This document shows, piece after piece, positions 48,262 through 57,750 of a stretch of 64,000 bases of DNA. Position numbers and translations under genes: made by a program. Under the pieces are notes generated by a model. That model searched no databases. It saw only the letters and a list, made by a program, of their open reading frames with translations, and had not been told where the DNA came from. Source of the DNA: DASWJS01 sp036397035 (lineage in GTDB: Bacteria; Actinomycetota; AC-67); NCBI GenBank assembly GCA_036397035.1, contig DASWJS010000020.1:62001-126000 (forward strand), given 5' to 3'. The first letter of the stretch is position 1, and the number at the start of each line of letters is the position of its first letter.

Positions 48262-51246
48262 TCAGACCACCGCCTCTTCGGCGTCGGGCTCGCCCAGGTA
48301 GGCGGCGATCACGTGGGGGTCGCGCTGGACGACCGAGGGCGGGCCGTCGGCGATCATGCTCCCGCGTTCGAGGACGTACAGGTAGTCGCAGACGTTGGTG
48401 ACCATGCGGATGTCGTGTTCGATGAGCAGGACGGAGACACCGAAGTTTCGGACGTCTCGGATCACCTTCGACAGCGTGTCGGTCTCGGACTCGTTCAATC
48501 CGGACGCCGGCTCGTCCAGCATCACCAGTGGCGCGCCCGTGACCAGCGCCCGGCCAAGCTCCACCATCCGCAGCACGCCGAACGGAAGTCCGCGCACCGC
48601 CGACGGCGCGTACTCCTCGAGTTGGAGCAGGCGCAGGATGTCGCGAACGCGCTGGCGAGCCTTGCGCTCGGCGGTGAAGGTCTTCGGCCCGGCGGCGAGG
48701 TTGGACAGCACGCCCGAGTCGTTGTGCAAGTGCGTCGCGACGAGCAGGTTGTCGAAGACGGTCAGCTCGTTGAAGAGCTGAAGCACCTGGAACGTGCGGG
48801 CCACGCCGAGTCGTGCGCGCTGATGCGGGGGATAGGCCGTCGCGTCCTTGCCGTGGATCACGATTCGGCCCGATGCCGGGTCGTTCAGGCCGAGAATCGC
48901 GTTGAACAGCGTCGTCTTGCCGGCGCCGTTGGGCCCGATGAGTCCCGTGATCGTCCCCGCCTCGACGGCGAGGGACGCGTCGTTGACCGCCGTGAGCCCG
49001 CCGAACTGCACCGTCACGTGCTCGACCTCGAGCGCCTTCACGGCGCGACCCTCGCTCTCGCGCTCCTCCTCGCCGAGCGGCACGAACACGCGCTCGGGCG
49101 CCTGCGCGGGCTTCGAGCCGTTGTTCTGGGGACCCGGCGCGGGCTCGCGCTCGACCACGACGCGGGCGTACCAGTCCTCCACTGGGGGCGCGGGTTCCCG
49201 TTTGGGCGACGGCGTGCGGCGCAGACGGTTCGTGGTCGTCGCCAGGAGTCGCCTCGCTCCCTCGGCCGCCGTCTGCGCGAGCTTGCCGACCGGCGGCGAG
49301 CCGTCCGTCGCCGCGCCCGCCGGCTTCGGAACCCGATCCGCGACGAAGGCTTTCACCCGGTCGGTCAGCGAGGCGAACGGCCGGGCGAGCGCGGCAAGGC
49401 CCCCCGGATAGAGCAGAAGCACCGCTGCGAGCAGGGCGGCCGCGACGACCTCGAGCCATCCCGAGAGCGCCGGGACCCGGAAGAACACCTCTTCGAGCGC
49501 CGCGAACAGCCCGCCCGCGGCGATCGCCCCGCCGAGCGACCCGAGCCCGCCGACGACCGCGATCGCGAGGAACTGCAACGAGACCGTGAACAGGAACTGG
49601 TTCGGCACCACGGTGCGCAGGTCGATCATCAGCAGGTTCCCCGCGATGCCGGCGAGCGCGCCCGAGACCGCGAACGCGATCAGCTTGTAGCGCACGACGT
49701 CGATGCCGAGCGACGCGGCGGCCATCTCCGACCCGCGGACGGCGAAGAACGCCCGGCCGGTCTTTGTGTCGCGCAGGTTGGCCATCAGCGACACGACGAT
49801 CGCCAGGATGGCCGCCATGAGGATGAAGAGCGTCCGCCGGTTGGTCAAGTCGAACGTCGGGATGCCCCCGGGAACGCCGAGCACCTGACCGGGGATGGTC
49901 GAGCTGCCCCCGGCCGCGCCCATCTGCGGCGCCCGGAAGAGGAAGGCGTCGGTCATCCAGGCGAAGATCATGGTCGCGACCGCGAGGTAGAGGCCGCGCA
50001 CGCGCAAGGCGACCATGCCCAGCACGACGCCGGCGAAGGCCGCCGCGGCCGCTGCGATCACCATGTTGATGGGGAAGCCGATCCCTGCGCCCCGCACGAT
50101 GAGCCCGGTCGTCAGCGCGGAGATACCGACGAAGCTTGCCTGCCCGAGGGAGATCTGGCCGACCCAGCCCGTCATCACGACCAAGGAGATCGCCACCAGC
50201 GCGAAGCGGATCGCCACGAGCGAGCTGCCCAGGACCGAGAACGGAACGATGAACGGCCAGATCAGCACGAGCACGATCGTGACGACGATTCCGCGGGTGA
50301 TTCGTTTTCGGCCGAGCGAGCGCGCCCGGCCGCCCGCTTCAAGGAATCCGCCTTCGGCGGCCTCCGATCCCGAGAGGCGGCGGCCTCGCACCGCCATGAC
50401 CACGAGCGCCAGGATCGTCAGCGCGAGCTGCGGCGCTCCCGCCAGGCGGACGACGCCGCCGATGACAGGCGTGCCGGCAAAGTAAGGGACCATCCCGAAG
50501 CTCAAACCGGCGATCACCGATCCCCCGAGCGCGCCCGGCAGGCTCTCGAGCCCGCCGATCAAGGCGGCGACGAACGCCGGAAGGACCTGCAGCGACAGCA
50601 CGTACGGATCCAAGTTCGTGACCGCGGCCAGCATGATGCCGCCGAGCGCCGCAAGGCCACCGCCGAGCGCCCACGCCGCCGCCGCCGCGAGGTCGGGGTC
50701 GATTCCCACGAGCGATGCGGCTCGCCGGTTCTGCGCGGCGCCGCGCATCGCCAGCCCGAACTGGGTCTTCTTGAAGAACGTGAAGAGCGCGAGGGACACG
50801 ATCACTGCCGTGACGAACAGGCCGATGTCGCCGTAGCGCAAGCCGCTTCTGCCGATCTCGATCACCTTGCTTGGGAAGACGCCGGGCGCGACCTTCGGCG
50901 TCGTGCCCCATATCTTCGCCACGAGGGCGATCACGAGGCCCGCGACGGCGACGGTTCCGACGGTCTGCGCGGTCGGGCCCTGGGCGCGGAGTCGCCGCAC
51001 GAAGACTCGCTCGACCGCGACGCCGAGCGCGGCTCCCGCCACGATCCCGAGCGGGAGCGCGACGAGCATGGGCACGCCTATCTGCACCATGGAGTAGGTG
51101 AGGTAAGCGGGCAGCATGGCCATCGCGCCGTGCGCCAGGTTGAGCACGCGGGAGGCGCGATAGATCACGCTGATGCCGAGCGAGAAGACCGCGTAGGCCC
51201 CGATCAACGGGACCGACAGCAGAAGGTTGGTGAAGATCGCCGGCAC
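48262..51246 (-). CDS. Fused LivH-LivM-LivG ABC importer (two permeases and one ATPase)
   Basis: 994 residues. Residues 1 to about 295 are a LivH permease (YAVFSLGISVIYRASRVLNLAHG). About 315-650 are a LivM permease (GWVGQISLGQASFVGISAL, then LYLAVATMIFAWMTDAF). A roughly 95-residue charged Pro-rich linker follows, then LivG from about 746: Walker A GPNGAGKTT, ARTFQVLQLF, signature variant LPFGVLRMVELGRAL, Walker B LVMLDEPASGLN, H-loop LLIEHDIRM. One chain thus carries the whole membrane part and one ATPase, and only LivF and the binding protein are separate. It begins with GTG a few bases after the binding-protein gene. Confidence 0.9.
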   Translation of the reverse strand: MPAIFTNLLLSVPLIGAYAVFSLGISVIYRASRVLNLAHGAMAMLPAYLTYSMVQIGVPMLVALPLGIVAGAALGVAVERVFVRRLRAQGPTAQTVGTVAVAGLVIALVAKIWGTTPKVAPGVFPSKVIEIGRSGLRYGDIGLFVTAVIVSLALFTFFKKTQFGLAMRGAAQNRRAASLVGIDPDLAAAAAWALGGGLAALGGIMLAAVTNLDPYVLSLQVLPAFVAALIGGLESLPGALGGSVIAGLSFGMVPYFAGTPVIGGVVRLAGAPQLALTILALVVMAVRGRRLSGSEAAEGGFLEAGGRARSLGRKRITRGIVVTIVLVLIWPFIVPFSVLGSSLVAIRFALVAISLVVMTGWVGQISLGQASFVGISALTTGLIVRGAGIGFPINMVIAAAAAAFAGVVLGMVALRVRGLYLAVATMIFAWMTDAFLFRAPQMGAAGGSSTIPGQVLGVPGGIPTFDLTNRRTLFILMAAILAIVVSLMANLRDTKTGRAFFAVRGSEMAAASLGIDVVRYKLIAFAVSGALAGIAGNLLMIDLRTVVPNQFLFTVSLQFLAIAVVGGLGSLGGAIAAGGLFAALEEVFFRVPALSGWLEVVAAALLAAVLLLYPGGLAALARPFASLTDRVKAFVADRVPKPAGAATDGSPPVGKLAQTAAEGARRLLATTTNRLRRTPSPKREPAPPVEDWYARVVVEREPAPGPQNNGSKPAQAPERVFVPLGEEERESEGRAVKALEVEHVTVQFGGLTAVNDASLAVEAGTITGLIGPNGAGKTTLFNAILGLNDPASGRIVIHGKDATAYPPHQRARLGVARTFQVLQLFNELTVFDNLLVATHLHNDSGVLSNLAAGPKTFTAERKARQRVRDILRLLQLEEYAPSAVRGLPFGVLRMVELGRALVTGAPLVMLDEPASGLNESETDTLSKVIRDVRNFGVSVLLIEHDIRMVTNVCDYLYVLERGSMIADGPPSVVQRDPHVIAAYLGEPDAEEAVV

Positions 51247-51254
51247 GGGGGAAC

Positions 51255-52712
51255 TCAGCTAATCCCGCGCTGCGGTGTTGGATCTTTCTCGGTGTCCTGC
51301 GCGCGCCATCCACCGAGCGTCCCCTTGTACTGGATCGAGAACGCCCGCATCGTGTAGTTCGCGAAGTGGTTGCTCGCGCTCCACGTGAGCTGCTTTTGGA
51401 TCGTCAGATCCGGCTGCAGGGACATCGAGTCGAGCGTCGCCTGGAGCCTCTCCCGCGTGAGCAGGGGTCCGGTCCTCTTCAGCGCTTCGACCAGCAGGTG
51501 CATCCCCACGTACCCGCCCATCGCGAAGGCGTTGAACTCGTCCGCGTCGCGCTTGGTCGACTTCAGGTCGTTCACGAACGTCCGAACTGCGGGCTCGTTG
51601 GCGTAGGACTCGATCGGCGGCCGGTAGCCGGTCCAGATCCACATGCCGTTACAGGCGGCCTGGCAACTGTTGGCAAAGTCGCGCGTGAAGAGCGGCTGAG
51701 CGCCGCCGATCCCGTAGTCGGTCGTGCGGGGTTGCGGAGCGCCCGGCGTGGACATCCACGTGAGCGCCGTCTGCGGCTCGAGGAACATCGCGACGAAGTC
51801 GGCCCGTTCGAACTGGTTGACTTGCGTCGCGTACCCGGACTGGCCCGCGAGGATGCCGCAGAAGGACTGCACGCAGTTGTGGTCCTTGTTGAAGCCCTTG
51901 ACGTTGCTCCCGGTGAGCCGGCGGACTTCGTTGTTGTACGCCTCGGCGGCTTCGGCCCCGAAGCGGTAGTCCTTGTCGAAAACGATGCTGAACTCTCTGG
52001 CGCCCCTCTCGTGAGCATTGCGCGCCATGATGCGAGCGCTGGACGCGGTGGCGACCGAGACGGGCCAGACCCACGGGTCGGTGTACTGGTTGATGATCAT
52101 CCCGTCCGTGCCCACGACGGGCATGCCGGCCCGGCCGATGTCCCCATTGTCGATGACGACGCGGAGGCCCTCGCTGGAGGGGCCGACCGCGATGGCGAAG
52201 TAGTCCCCCTTCATGAAGTTCTGCAGGTAGGTCGCCCCACGGGCGGCGTCCCATCCGTCGTCGACGTAGGTGACGTCGAGCAGCCGTCCGCAAATGCCGC
52301 CCTCGCGGTTGACCTTGTTCTTCACGGCCTCCATCGCGTACTTGACGTCGCCGAGGAAGGCGGCGCCGATCCCCGACTGGACTGTCGTCGTCGCGAGCTT
52401 GATCGTGTCGGCCGTAACGCCGGTGTCGGTCGCACCCCCGTTCTGACCTGGTGCACACGCCAGGCTTGCTCCTCCTTGCTGAATCGGTCCCTCTGTACGT
52501 GATCTGGCGTTAGGCTGCGACTGAACTAGTTCATCTGCAACCGTCTCCTGCCCATCATAAGTTTCGATACCGGGATCGTCGGCCGGTACACCCGCGGCCG
52601 AACCACTGCCCTGTGGGACCAACTGTACCGCTGAGATCGCTCCAATTAGCGCGCCCACAGCGAAGACTGAGATCGTCCCAGCCCAGGACTTCCCATTGGT
52701 CGTTTTAGGCAT
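51255..52712 (-). CDS. ABC transporter substrate-binding protein (LivK/Peripla_BP_6 type)
   Basis: 485 residues. An N-terminal hydrophobic anchor (GTISVFAVGALIGAISAVQLV) is followed by a linker and a two-lobe binding fold (LATTTVQSGIGAAFLGDVKYAMEA, AVGPSSEGLRVVIDNGDIGRAGMPVV, NAFAMGGYVGMHLLVEAL). It delivers the substrate to the LivHMG-LivF importer. There is no lipobox Cys at the expected place. The Shine-Dalgarno AGGGAG supports the ATG. The ligand is unknown: LivK-type proteins may also bind amides, urea or aromatics. Confidence 0.88.
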   Translation of the reverse strand: MPKTTNGKSWAGTISVFAVGALIGAISAVQLVPQGSGSAAGVPADDPGIETYDGQETVADELVQSQPNARSRTEGPIQQGGASLACAPGQNGGATDTGVTADTIKLATTTVQSGIGAAFLGDVKYAMEAVKNKVNREGGICGRLLDVTYVDDGWDAARGATYLQNFMKGDYFAIAVGPSSEGLRVVIDNGDIGRAGMPVVGTDGMIINQYTDPWVWPVSVATASSARIMARNAHERGAREFSIVFDKDYRFGAEAAEAYNNEVRRLTGSNVKGFNKDHNCVQSFCGILAGQSGYATQVNQFERADFVAMFLEPQTALTWMSTPGAPQPRTTDYGIGGAQPLFTRDFANSCQAACNGMWIWTGYRPPIESYANEPAVRTFVNDLKSTKRDADEFNAFAMGGYVGMHLLVEALKRTGPLLTRERLQATLDSMSLQPDLTIQKQLTWSASNHFANYTMRAFSIQYKGTLGGWRAQDTEKDPTPQRGIS

Positions 52713-52763
52713 TCGATTGTTTCTCCCTATTGACTAGCAAGATGCGGTCTGTCCTTCATCCGT

Positions 52764-53366
52764 CTAGCAGTCACCTGGCGCCTTGACGACGCGAAATGGA
52801 ACGTCGAACTCCTCAAAGTCTTGAGCGTTACCGCCCGGAAATCCGACGGCGATGTGGACGCGAGCTTTACCTGCAGGCGCAGCAGCGCTAACGATGAAAC
52901 GGTCCTCGTATCTGCCGGATTCGTCAGTCATTCCTCCTGCATTGCCCCCGAGGTCGTCACCATATGGGTACTTTGCGCCGTCCTTGCCGTTGGCATAGAA
53001 GGCCACATATCCTACTGCGGCATTCTCGACTCCCGTCTGAACCGTCAAGACAACCGATGTTCCACGCAACACGCAATCCGGATCCAGGCTTCCGGATGCG
53101 CGCAGCTGAGTCGTCGCCTCGCTCGACGGCTCGGAAGTGGCCGAGCCTTCCTTCGAAGGCACGGCGAATTGTGAAGGCGACGTGTCGACTGACGTGCCTT
53201 GCGTTGTGGCGCCCTTCGAGCCGGGCCCGAGCTTGCTTGAAGACGGTTCTGCCTCGACTCCGGTATGTTGGCTACCAGATGCCGCGCAGGAGATGATGGC
53301 TAATGCAAAGGATGCCAGGACGAGGCGAACGCAGATCCTCTTGACGGGTGCGATCAACGGTTTCAC
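52764..53366 (-). CDS. Predicted lipoprotein with Ig-like domain
   Basis: 200 residues. The signal LVLASFALAIISC ends in a lipobox Cys (about residue 27), followed by a Ser/Thr/Gly linker of about 60 residues and a beta-sandwich domain (CVLRGTSVVLTVQTG, YVAFYANGKDG, RVHIAVGFPGGNAQDF). No known family. G+C and codon use are lower than in the left half of the window. The ATG overlaps the stop of the 890-residue gene (ATGA), so they are cotranslated and probably act together at the cell surface. Confidence 0.65.
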   Translation of the reverse strand: MKPLIAPVKRICVRLVLASFALAIISCAASGSQHTGVEAEPSSSKLGPGSKGATTQGTSVDTSPSQFAVPSKEGSATSEPSSEATTQLRASGSLDPDCVLRGTSVVLTVQTGVENAAVGYVAFYANGKDGAKYPYGDDLGGNAGGMTDESGRYEDRFIVSAAAPAGKARVHIAVGFPGGNAQDFEEFDVPFRVVKAPGDC

Positions 53367-56035
53367 TCTGTGAGAACCAAGGCAAAGGAGCCACGTCGTA
53401 GCCAGAGCGCGACGCCGGCGCCGAGAATCAGCCAGAGGAGCGCCACGGAGAGAGCGGCGCCGGGCGAGCGCGCGAGCAGCATCGCCCCACGAATGACGCG
53501 ATCGATGATTGGACCTTGGAGCGGTTGCGTTCCTGAGGCAACGAATGGCTCGGGCGATGTACCGACGAGAGTGCCGCCGAAGCCGCCGAGTGTTGAAGCG
53601 GCGCCTCCGTTGGGGAGGCCTCCGGTGGCCAGCGATGAGACTCCGAATGTCGAGGATACTTGCAGACCGGCGAGCTGAATCAGCATGCGTGACTTGTCTG
53701 CCCAGTCGTTGTAGATCTCGAACTGAACGGCCGCGATTTCCCGAGAGGTGTCGTTGTTCATGACAAGGTCGTTCACGTACTGGCGGTATTCCTCCCGGAT
53801 GCCAGCGAACGCTCCTCCCCGACTCTCGATGACTTCGGGCTTCGGCACGGTCATTCGGATCCTGAGGCCAAAGACCTCGTTAAGCGCATCCGAAATGGCT
53901 TCCGGATCGCAGGAGGCAGCGCATGAGAACACTGCGTCTCCTGAGGCATCCGAGATACTCAAGTCCTTGATCATGCGCTTCCAGTCCACCTCCGCCGAAC
54001 CGGGAACTCCGTGCGCAGTTGTAGTGACCGTTTGCTTGATCTTGCCGATCTCGAGGCTCCCCAAGTTGGGAATTTGCAACTCGAAACCCTTGACCGTCGC
54101 TGTAAGTTCCGCAACGATCCCGTTCTCGACCGAACGCTTCACCCATCCGGTCGATCGCGTATCGGAGACCGACAAGCCGGTCGTCGCGGGAACCGCAGCC
54201 TGCGCCGACGCCTCCACCTCCGCTCTCTCCAGGTCACAATCAACCGCTGCCCGCCCCAGCGGGCCCGAATTCTCTTCTTCGAGGGGTGTACCCTCCGCAT
54301 CCAAACACTCGGAGGCTGGCCACGGCCAATCTGCGAAAGCAGCCGCCTGCTCCTGGGGAGTCTGCTCCTCCGGATCCTCGTCCTCGCCCCCGGCCCGCGC
54401 GATTTCTCGCTGAACGTTGCCTCGATCGTTGTTCGTTAGATCGTCAATCCCGAGAACCTGAGCCCTCGCAGAGGCGCCCACGTTCCTGAGGTCGATCGAG
54501 TGAACGTGGCCAAGCATCAGTCCTCGATCGCCCGGAGACGCACCGGTTTCGCCAACGGTGTCGCGTACGATCTGGCCGATGAGGCCCGGACGCGTAGGCG
54601 ACGAGGCGCCCCCAAGGCCGCCGACCAAGAGAGCGCGGACGCCGAAACCGGAGCCGCCGCCGGCGAACGTGCTCAAGGTGTTCGGGCCCTCGGGCACGCC
54701 ACTAGTAATGGCATCGTAGTCGAAAGGCTCTCCTGGCTCGATTGCGGGCACATCATCTCTTACCGCAATCAGCTCACTCCCATCGGGCGTGTACACAGGA
54801 ATGAACACGCGACGCATCGTCGAATCGACGAGGTAGGTCACCGACGGTGCTGCCGTCGTGTCGGGCGCGACCCGATATGGATTTCCTTGAGGAACTGGCG
54901 TGACCCGGCCGTCTGTCAAGACTACACGGCCGGAATTTCCCTCACGCAAGTACACATGGCCTGAACGAGCATCGATCCCCACTGCCATGTCTGCGCCGTC
55001 AGCGGCGGGAATGAACCCGACCCAGGTTGACATCCGTCCATCGAACACCCACGCGCCCGGGGTGGTGAGCGCCGAACTGATCAGAACGAATCGATCGGAA
55101 CCATAATCGAACGCCGTACGTGTTTCGGTTCCCACGACGGAGGCGAAGGAGCCAGATGCTTGAAAGAACTCCTCCCTGAAGGATTGAGCTGACGCAAGGT
55201 CTGCGTCCGGATCGAACGTCAAGCGCGCCACACCGGTGTTACCCGGATACGGAGCGCCGACAAGAGCGGACGTGTCGGCCCTCGAACACCCCACGAAGAG
55301 GGCGTCACGCAACATGCTCCTGTAGATCCCTCCACCAACGTTGTAGCCGCTCATCGGCCTGAGGCACTTGGTCAGCGTGCGAAGCCACGCCACCTGCCCC
55401 GTCTCAACGTCAAGGGACACGATTGTCGTCGGGTATACCGGACCAGAAGCCACAGTCATAAAGAAGGCCGCGCTTCCGATGAGCGAACCCGTGATATACA
55501 GGCGCTTGTCCCGAGCCGAATAGGTAATGCCCTCCGCGAAGAAGTTGGGGACCAGCTGGGTGAGGTTCCATTCACGGTCTGAAAGCGAAAGTGTGTCGAG
55601 ATCAAGCACCCGGACGTACGAGCAATACGGGCACTCGGGGTCGGTAGCATAGCCGGGGGGGTGATAATCAAGGATGAAGGCGCGCCGACCCTCCCAGTCC
55701 GGCGTGATCCAGTAATTGGAGAACGCCGTGTTGCGGATAGGAAGCCTCTTTTCCCGAAGGAGCATCTTGCCGAACCCGCGATCCAGATCGTACTCGCGCA
55801 GACTCAACCCACCTTTGCGAACATTGGCGTAGAGGCGCCGACTCACAACGTCGATCATCAGCGGTTGCATCGGCTCGATATCGACGACGCCTTCCTTGCC
55901 GAACAAGGAACCGGCGTGGGCCAACTCAGTCGGTGTGAGAACGCCGAGCGCGAGAAGCGACAAGACGAAGATGCTCATCGTACGCCGGAGTCGAATCCTT
56001 GGAAGTGGGCGCATCGGTTGCTCTGCTCTCGTCAC
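53363..56035 (-). CDS. Large exported beta-propeller-like protein with C-terminal membrane anchor
   Basis: 890 residues from a GTG (later ATGs at 56014 and 55978 are possible). A signal peptide (MSIFVLSLLALGVLTPTELA) is followed by a region of about 450 residues rich in short beta-strand repeats (RRLYANVRKGGLSLREYDLD, KRLYITGSLIGSAAFF, GHVYLREGNSGRVVL), resembling a WD40/NHL-type propeller. A mixed domain follows and a final membrane helix (ALSVALLWLILGAGVALWLRR) near residue 870 with a short basic tail. It is probably a type I surface protein. No enzyme motif is recognised. Confidence 0.65.
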   Translation of the reverse strand: MTRAEQPMRPLPRIRLRRTMSIFVLSLLALGVLTPTELAHAGSLFGKEGVVDIEPMQPLMIDVVSRRLYANVRKGGLSLREYDLDRGFGKMLLREKRLPIRNTAFSNYWITPDWEGRRAFILDYHPPGYATDPECPYCSYVRVLDLDTLSLSDREWNLTQLVPNFFAEGITYSARDKRLYITGSLIGSAAFFMTVASGPVYPTTIVSLDVETGQVAWLRTLTKCLRPMSGYNVGGGIYRSMLRDALFVGCSRADTSALVGAPYPGNTGVARLTFDPDADLASAQSFREEFFQASGSFASVVGTETRTAFDYGSDRFVLISSALTTPGAWVFDGRMSTWVGFIPAADGADMAVGIDARSGHVYLREGNSGRVVLTDGRVTPVPQGNPYRVAPDTTAAPSVTYLVDSTMRRVFIPVYTPDGSELIAVRDDVPAIEPGEPFDYDAITSGVPEGPNTLSTFAGGGSGFGVRALLVGGLGGASSPTRPGLIGQIVRDTVGETGASPGDRGLMLGHVHSIDLRNVGASARAQVLGIDDLTNNDRGNVQREIARAGGEDEDPEEQTPQEQAAAFADWPWPASECLDAEGTPLEEENSGPLGRAAVDCDLERAEVEASAQAAVPATTGLSVSDTRSTGWVKRSVENGIVAELTATVKGFELQIPNLGSLEIGKIKQTVTTTAHGVPGSAEVDWKRMIKDLSISDASGDAVFSCAASCDPEAISDALNEVFGLRIRMTVPKPEVIESRGGAFAGIREEYRQYVNDLVMNNDTSREIAAVQFEIYNDWADKSRMLIQLAGLQVSSTFGVSSLATGGLPNGGAASTLGGFGGTLVGTSPEPFVASGTQPLQGPIIDRVIRGAMLLARSPGAALSVALLWLILGAGVALWLRRGSFALVLTE

Positions 56036-56041
56036 AGGAGG

Positions 56042-56512
56042 TCAATGACGGCGGTAGATTGAGAAGTGCTGTCCGACGTACGGGTTGTTGGTCCCCGGGT
56101 ATTGCGCAGGAATGGAGAACACCAGGAACTTCATCGAAGCTGTTACGTTGATGACGGCGTTTTGGCCCGGTTCGAAGCTCGAACTGTAGGTGCCCGAACC
56201 CTTCAAGGCATCGCATGCTTCGTAGCTCATGATCAGTACCCGTGGCGTCGGCTCTATCGTCGGATAGTCAATGTCGTTGATCTTCGCCACCAGCGTGTCG
56301 CCCGTGTAGCTGCTGACGTTGAGGATGGCGCCTGCAAGTCCGTCGATGTAGGCGAGCGAGTTTGGGCACCCGTCCTGCTCGTATCGAACGAGATCAACGT
56401 GATACGCCGTCGTCACCTGGATGGATCCGCGCCCGATTAGCGTGTCGGCGCCTTGAGCGTTTCCTGAGTAGAGAGCAAGTACGGCGATCGCAACTACGAC
56501 GCATCGTTTCAT
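56042..56512 (-). CDS. Small secreted protein of unknown function
   Basis: 156 residues with a clear signal peptide (RCVVVAIAVLALYSGNAQGA) and an AAGGAGAAGGAG leader. The mature part is beta-rich with two Cys (CPNS and CDAL). No family is recognised. It is placed 6 bp upstream of the 890-residue surface protein gene on the same strand, so it is probably exported with it. Confidence 0.6.
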   Translation of the reverse strand: MKRCVVVAIAVLALYSGNAQGADTLIGRGSIQVTTAYHVDLVRYEQDGCPNSLAYIDGLAGAILNVSSYTGDTLVAKINDIDYPTIEPTPRVLIMSYEACDALKGSGTYSSSFEPGQNAVINVTASMKFLVFSIPAQYPGTNNPYVGQHFSIYRRH

Positions 56513-56836
56513 GGCAAGTGCTCCTTCTCCTTGCGTTCCGTCCCCAACGTGACGTCGGGCGGGCTCTCCCTTGCCCTTCGCTCAGGAACTACGATCCCTC
56601 AGCCCTGAAGTTGCGCTCGAGGCCCCAGAAGAATGGTGCGAGACCATCGCGCCGCATGGCTCCAAGCCTACGGGTGTAGGGGCGCAAGGAGCCGGAGTCC
56701 CTCTAGTGGAACGATTGCCCTGGCATGGACTCAGCGTTGCCGCGGTGGAAGTTGCAGAAGGAGGGGCCTGATGGGCCCCTCCTTCTAGGTCTGGCCGACG
56801 ACTCCCTCTGCGAGGGAGGAGCGTCTGGAGCTTGAA
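56513..56836. other. Intergenic region of 324 bp
   Basis: Contains the hairpin at 56756-56786 and the Shine-Dalgarno of the gene at 56512. No coding region is supported in either strand. Confidence 0.6.
56756..56786 (-). terminator. Terminator hairpin downstream of the small secreted protein gene
   Basis: A perfect 13-bp inverted repeat AGAAGGAGGGGCC / GGCCCCTCCTTCT with a 5-nt loop, 50 bp beyond the stop at 56837. There is no U-run, but the stem is strong. Confidence 0.6.
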
Positions 56837-57322
56837 TCAGGCTCCCGCAGCGACGCCGACGAAGCTCACTCCGTACGGCACGTTGGTGTGCACGAGGCCG
56901 GCACACCGCAGCGCGGTGTCGGGAATGTTATCGGGCTCGAAGACCACCAAACCGACGATAGCTTGCTCCTGGGAGCCGGAAGTGCGAAGGGCGATCACGG
57001 GAGCGACCGCGCCCACACGCAGGTACGCGAAGTCATACTCACTTCCGGAGTCGGTCACGAGTGTGCCGCCACCTGCCGGGATGCCCGCGATGCCGACCGC
57101 ACACGTGGGCTCCGAGTACTCGATTGGCGTGCCCTGGCCGATGCCATCGCTCGCCCCAACCACTGCCGTGAGGTCTCCATCGAGATCCGTGACGGTCGCA
57201 ACGCACGGGAAGCAAGGAAGCGTTGCGTGCGCGCTCACTTCCCAGACACCGGCTGCACTCGCTGACGGCATGCTCGCGGCCAGGGTCAGTGCTACCGCAC
57301 CAGCCATGATCAACTTCTTCAT
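56837..57322 (-). CDS. Small secreted Cys-containing protein of unknown function
   Basis: 161 residues from the ATG at 57322 with a strong GAGGAGGGG Shine-Dalgarno. Signal peptide KKLIMAGAVALTLAASMPSASA, mature part beginning AGVWEVSAHATLPCFPC with four Cys (two disulfides likely) and Gly/Val-rich strands. It resembles the product of 57751 in overall plan (signal, Cys-rich start, beta-rich body) but no clear homology is visible. The terminator downstream isolates it as a single-gene unit. Confidence 0.65.
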   Translation of the reverse strand: MKKLIMAGAVALTLAASMPSASAAGVWEVSAHATLPCFPCVATVTDLDGDLTAVVGASDGIGQGTPIEYSEPTCAVGIAGIPAGGGTLVTDSGSEYDFAYLRVGAVAPVIALRTSGSQEQAIVGLVVFEPDNIPDTALRCAGLVHTNVPYGVSFVGVAAGA

Positions 57323-57750
57323 GTGATTCCCCTCCTCGTCTTCGGCTCGGACGACCTCGATCCCTTGGTTGCACCCCGCGGGCTCTCCTCTCCTTTCTCT
57401 CTCGCATGGGGTGGTGGCCGGAGAGATGGCCGCCCGAATGCTGACTTGCACGAGAGTAGGCATTGCCCCCGAGCGATGAAATACCTCATCCCGTCAACCG
57501 AGCCGGGTTCTTTTGGGTGAGACTCGAACGGGTATTGGGAGTGTCCAAACGAGGGGCACCCACACGGATCCCGCAGCCTGGTGAACGGCGGTCATCGCGC
57601 CTTCGTGAGCCGTCTGGCCACACGCTGGCAGATGTGTCCGTTCGTGCGGAACTTCTGAAACTTCTGGGTCTGGGCCACGTATATCCATAGGAGACGTGGT
57701 TGTCGGGCGCGAAACTTCCTAGGGGTCGAATCCTTGAAGGTGCGTGGGTG
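57323..57750. other. Divergent intergenic region of 428 bp
   Basis: It separates two divergent secreted-protein genes. It contains the purine-rich leader of the 57322 gene, a dyad GATGA-N6-TCATC (about 57475-57490), a CCACGT/ACGTGG hairpin (about 57676-57700) and a TATATC segment that may be the -10 box of the plus-strand gene. No convincing open frame. Confidence 0.5.

Noticed and set aside
48313..51357. Plus-strand open frame of 1014 codons opposite the LivHMG fusion
   Set aside because: Low-complexity Arg/Asp/Glu-rich translation typical of the reverse of membrane-protein codons; the opposite strand has clear domains.
57323..57450. c-di-AMP (ydaO-type) riboswitch in the leader of the secreted-protein gene
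   Set aside because: A GGGGTGCAACC stretch recalls one conserved segment, but the other conserved parts of the aptamer were not found; a covariance search would be needed.
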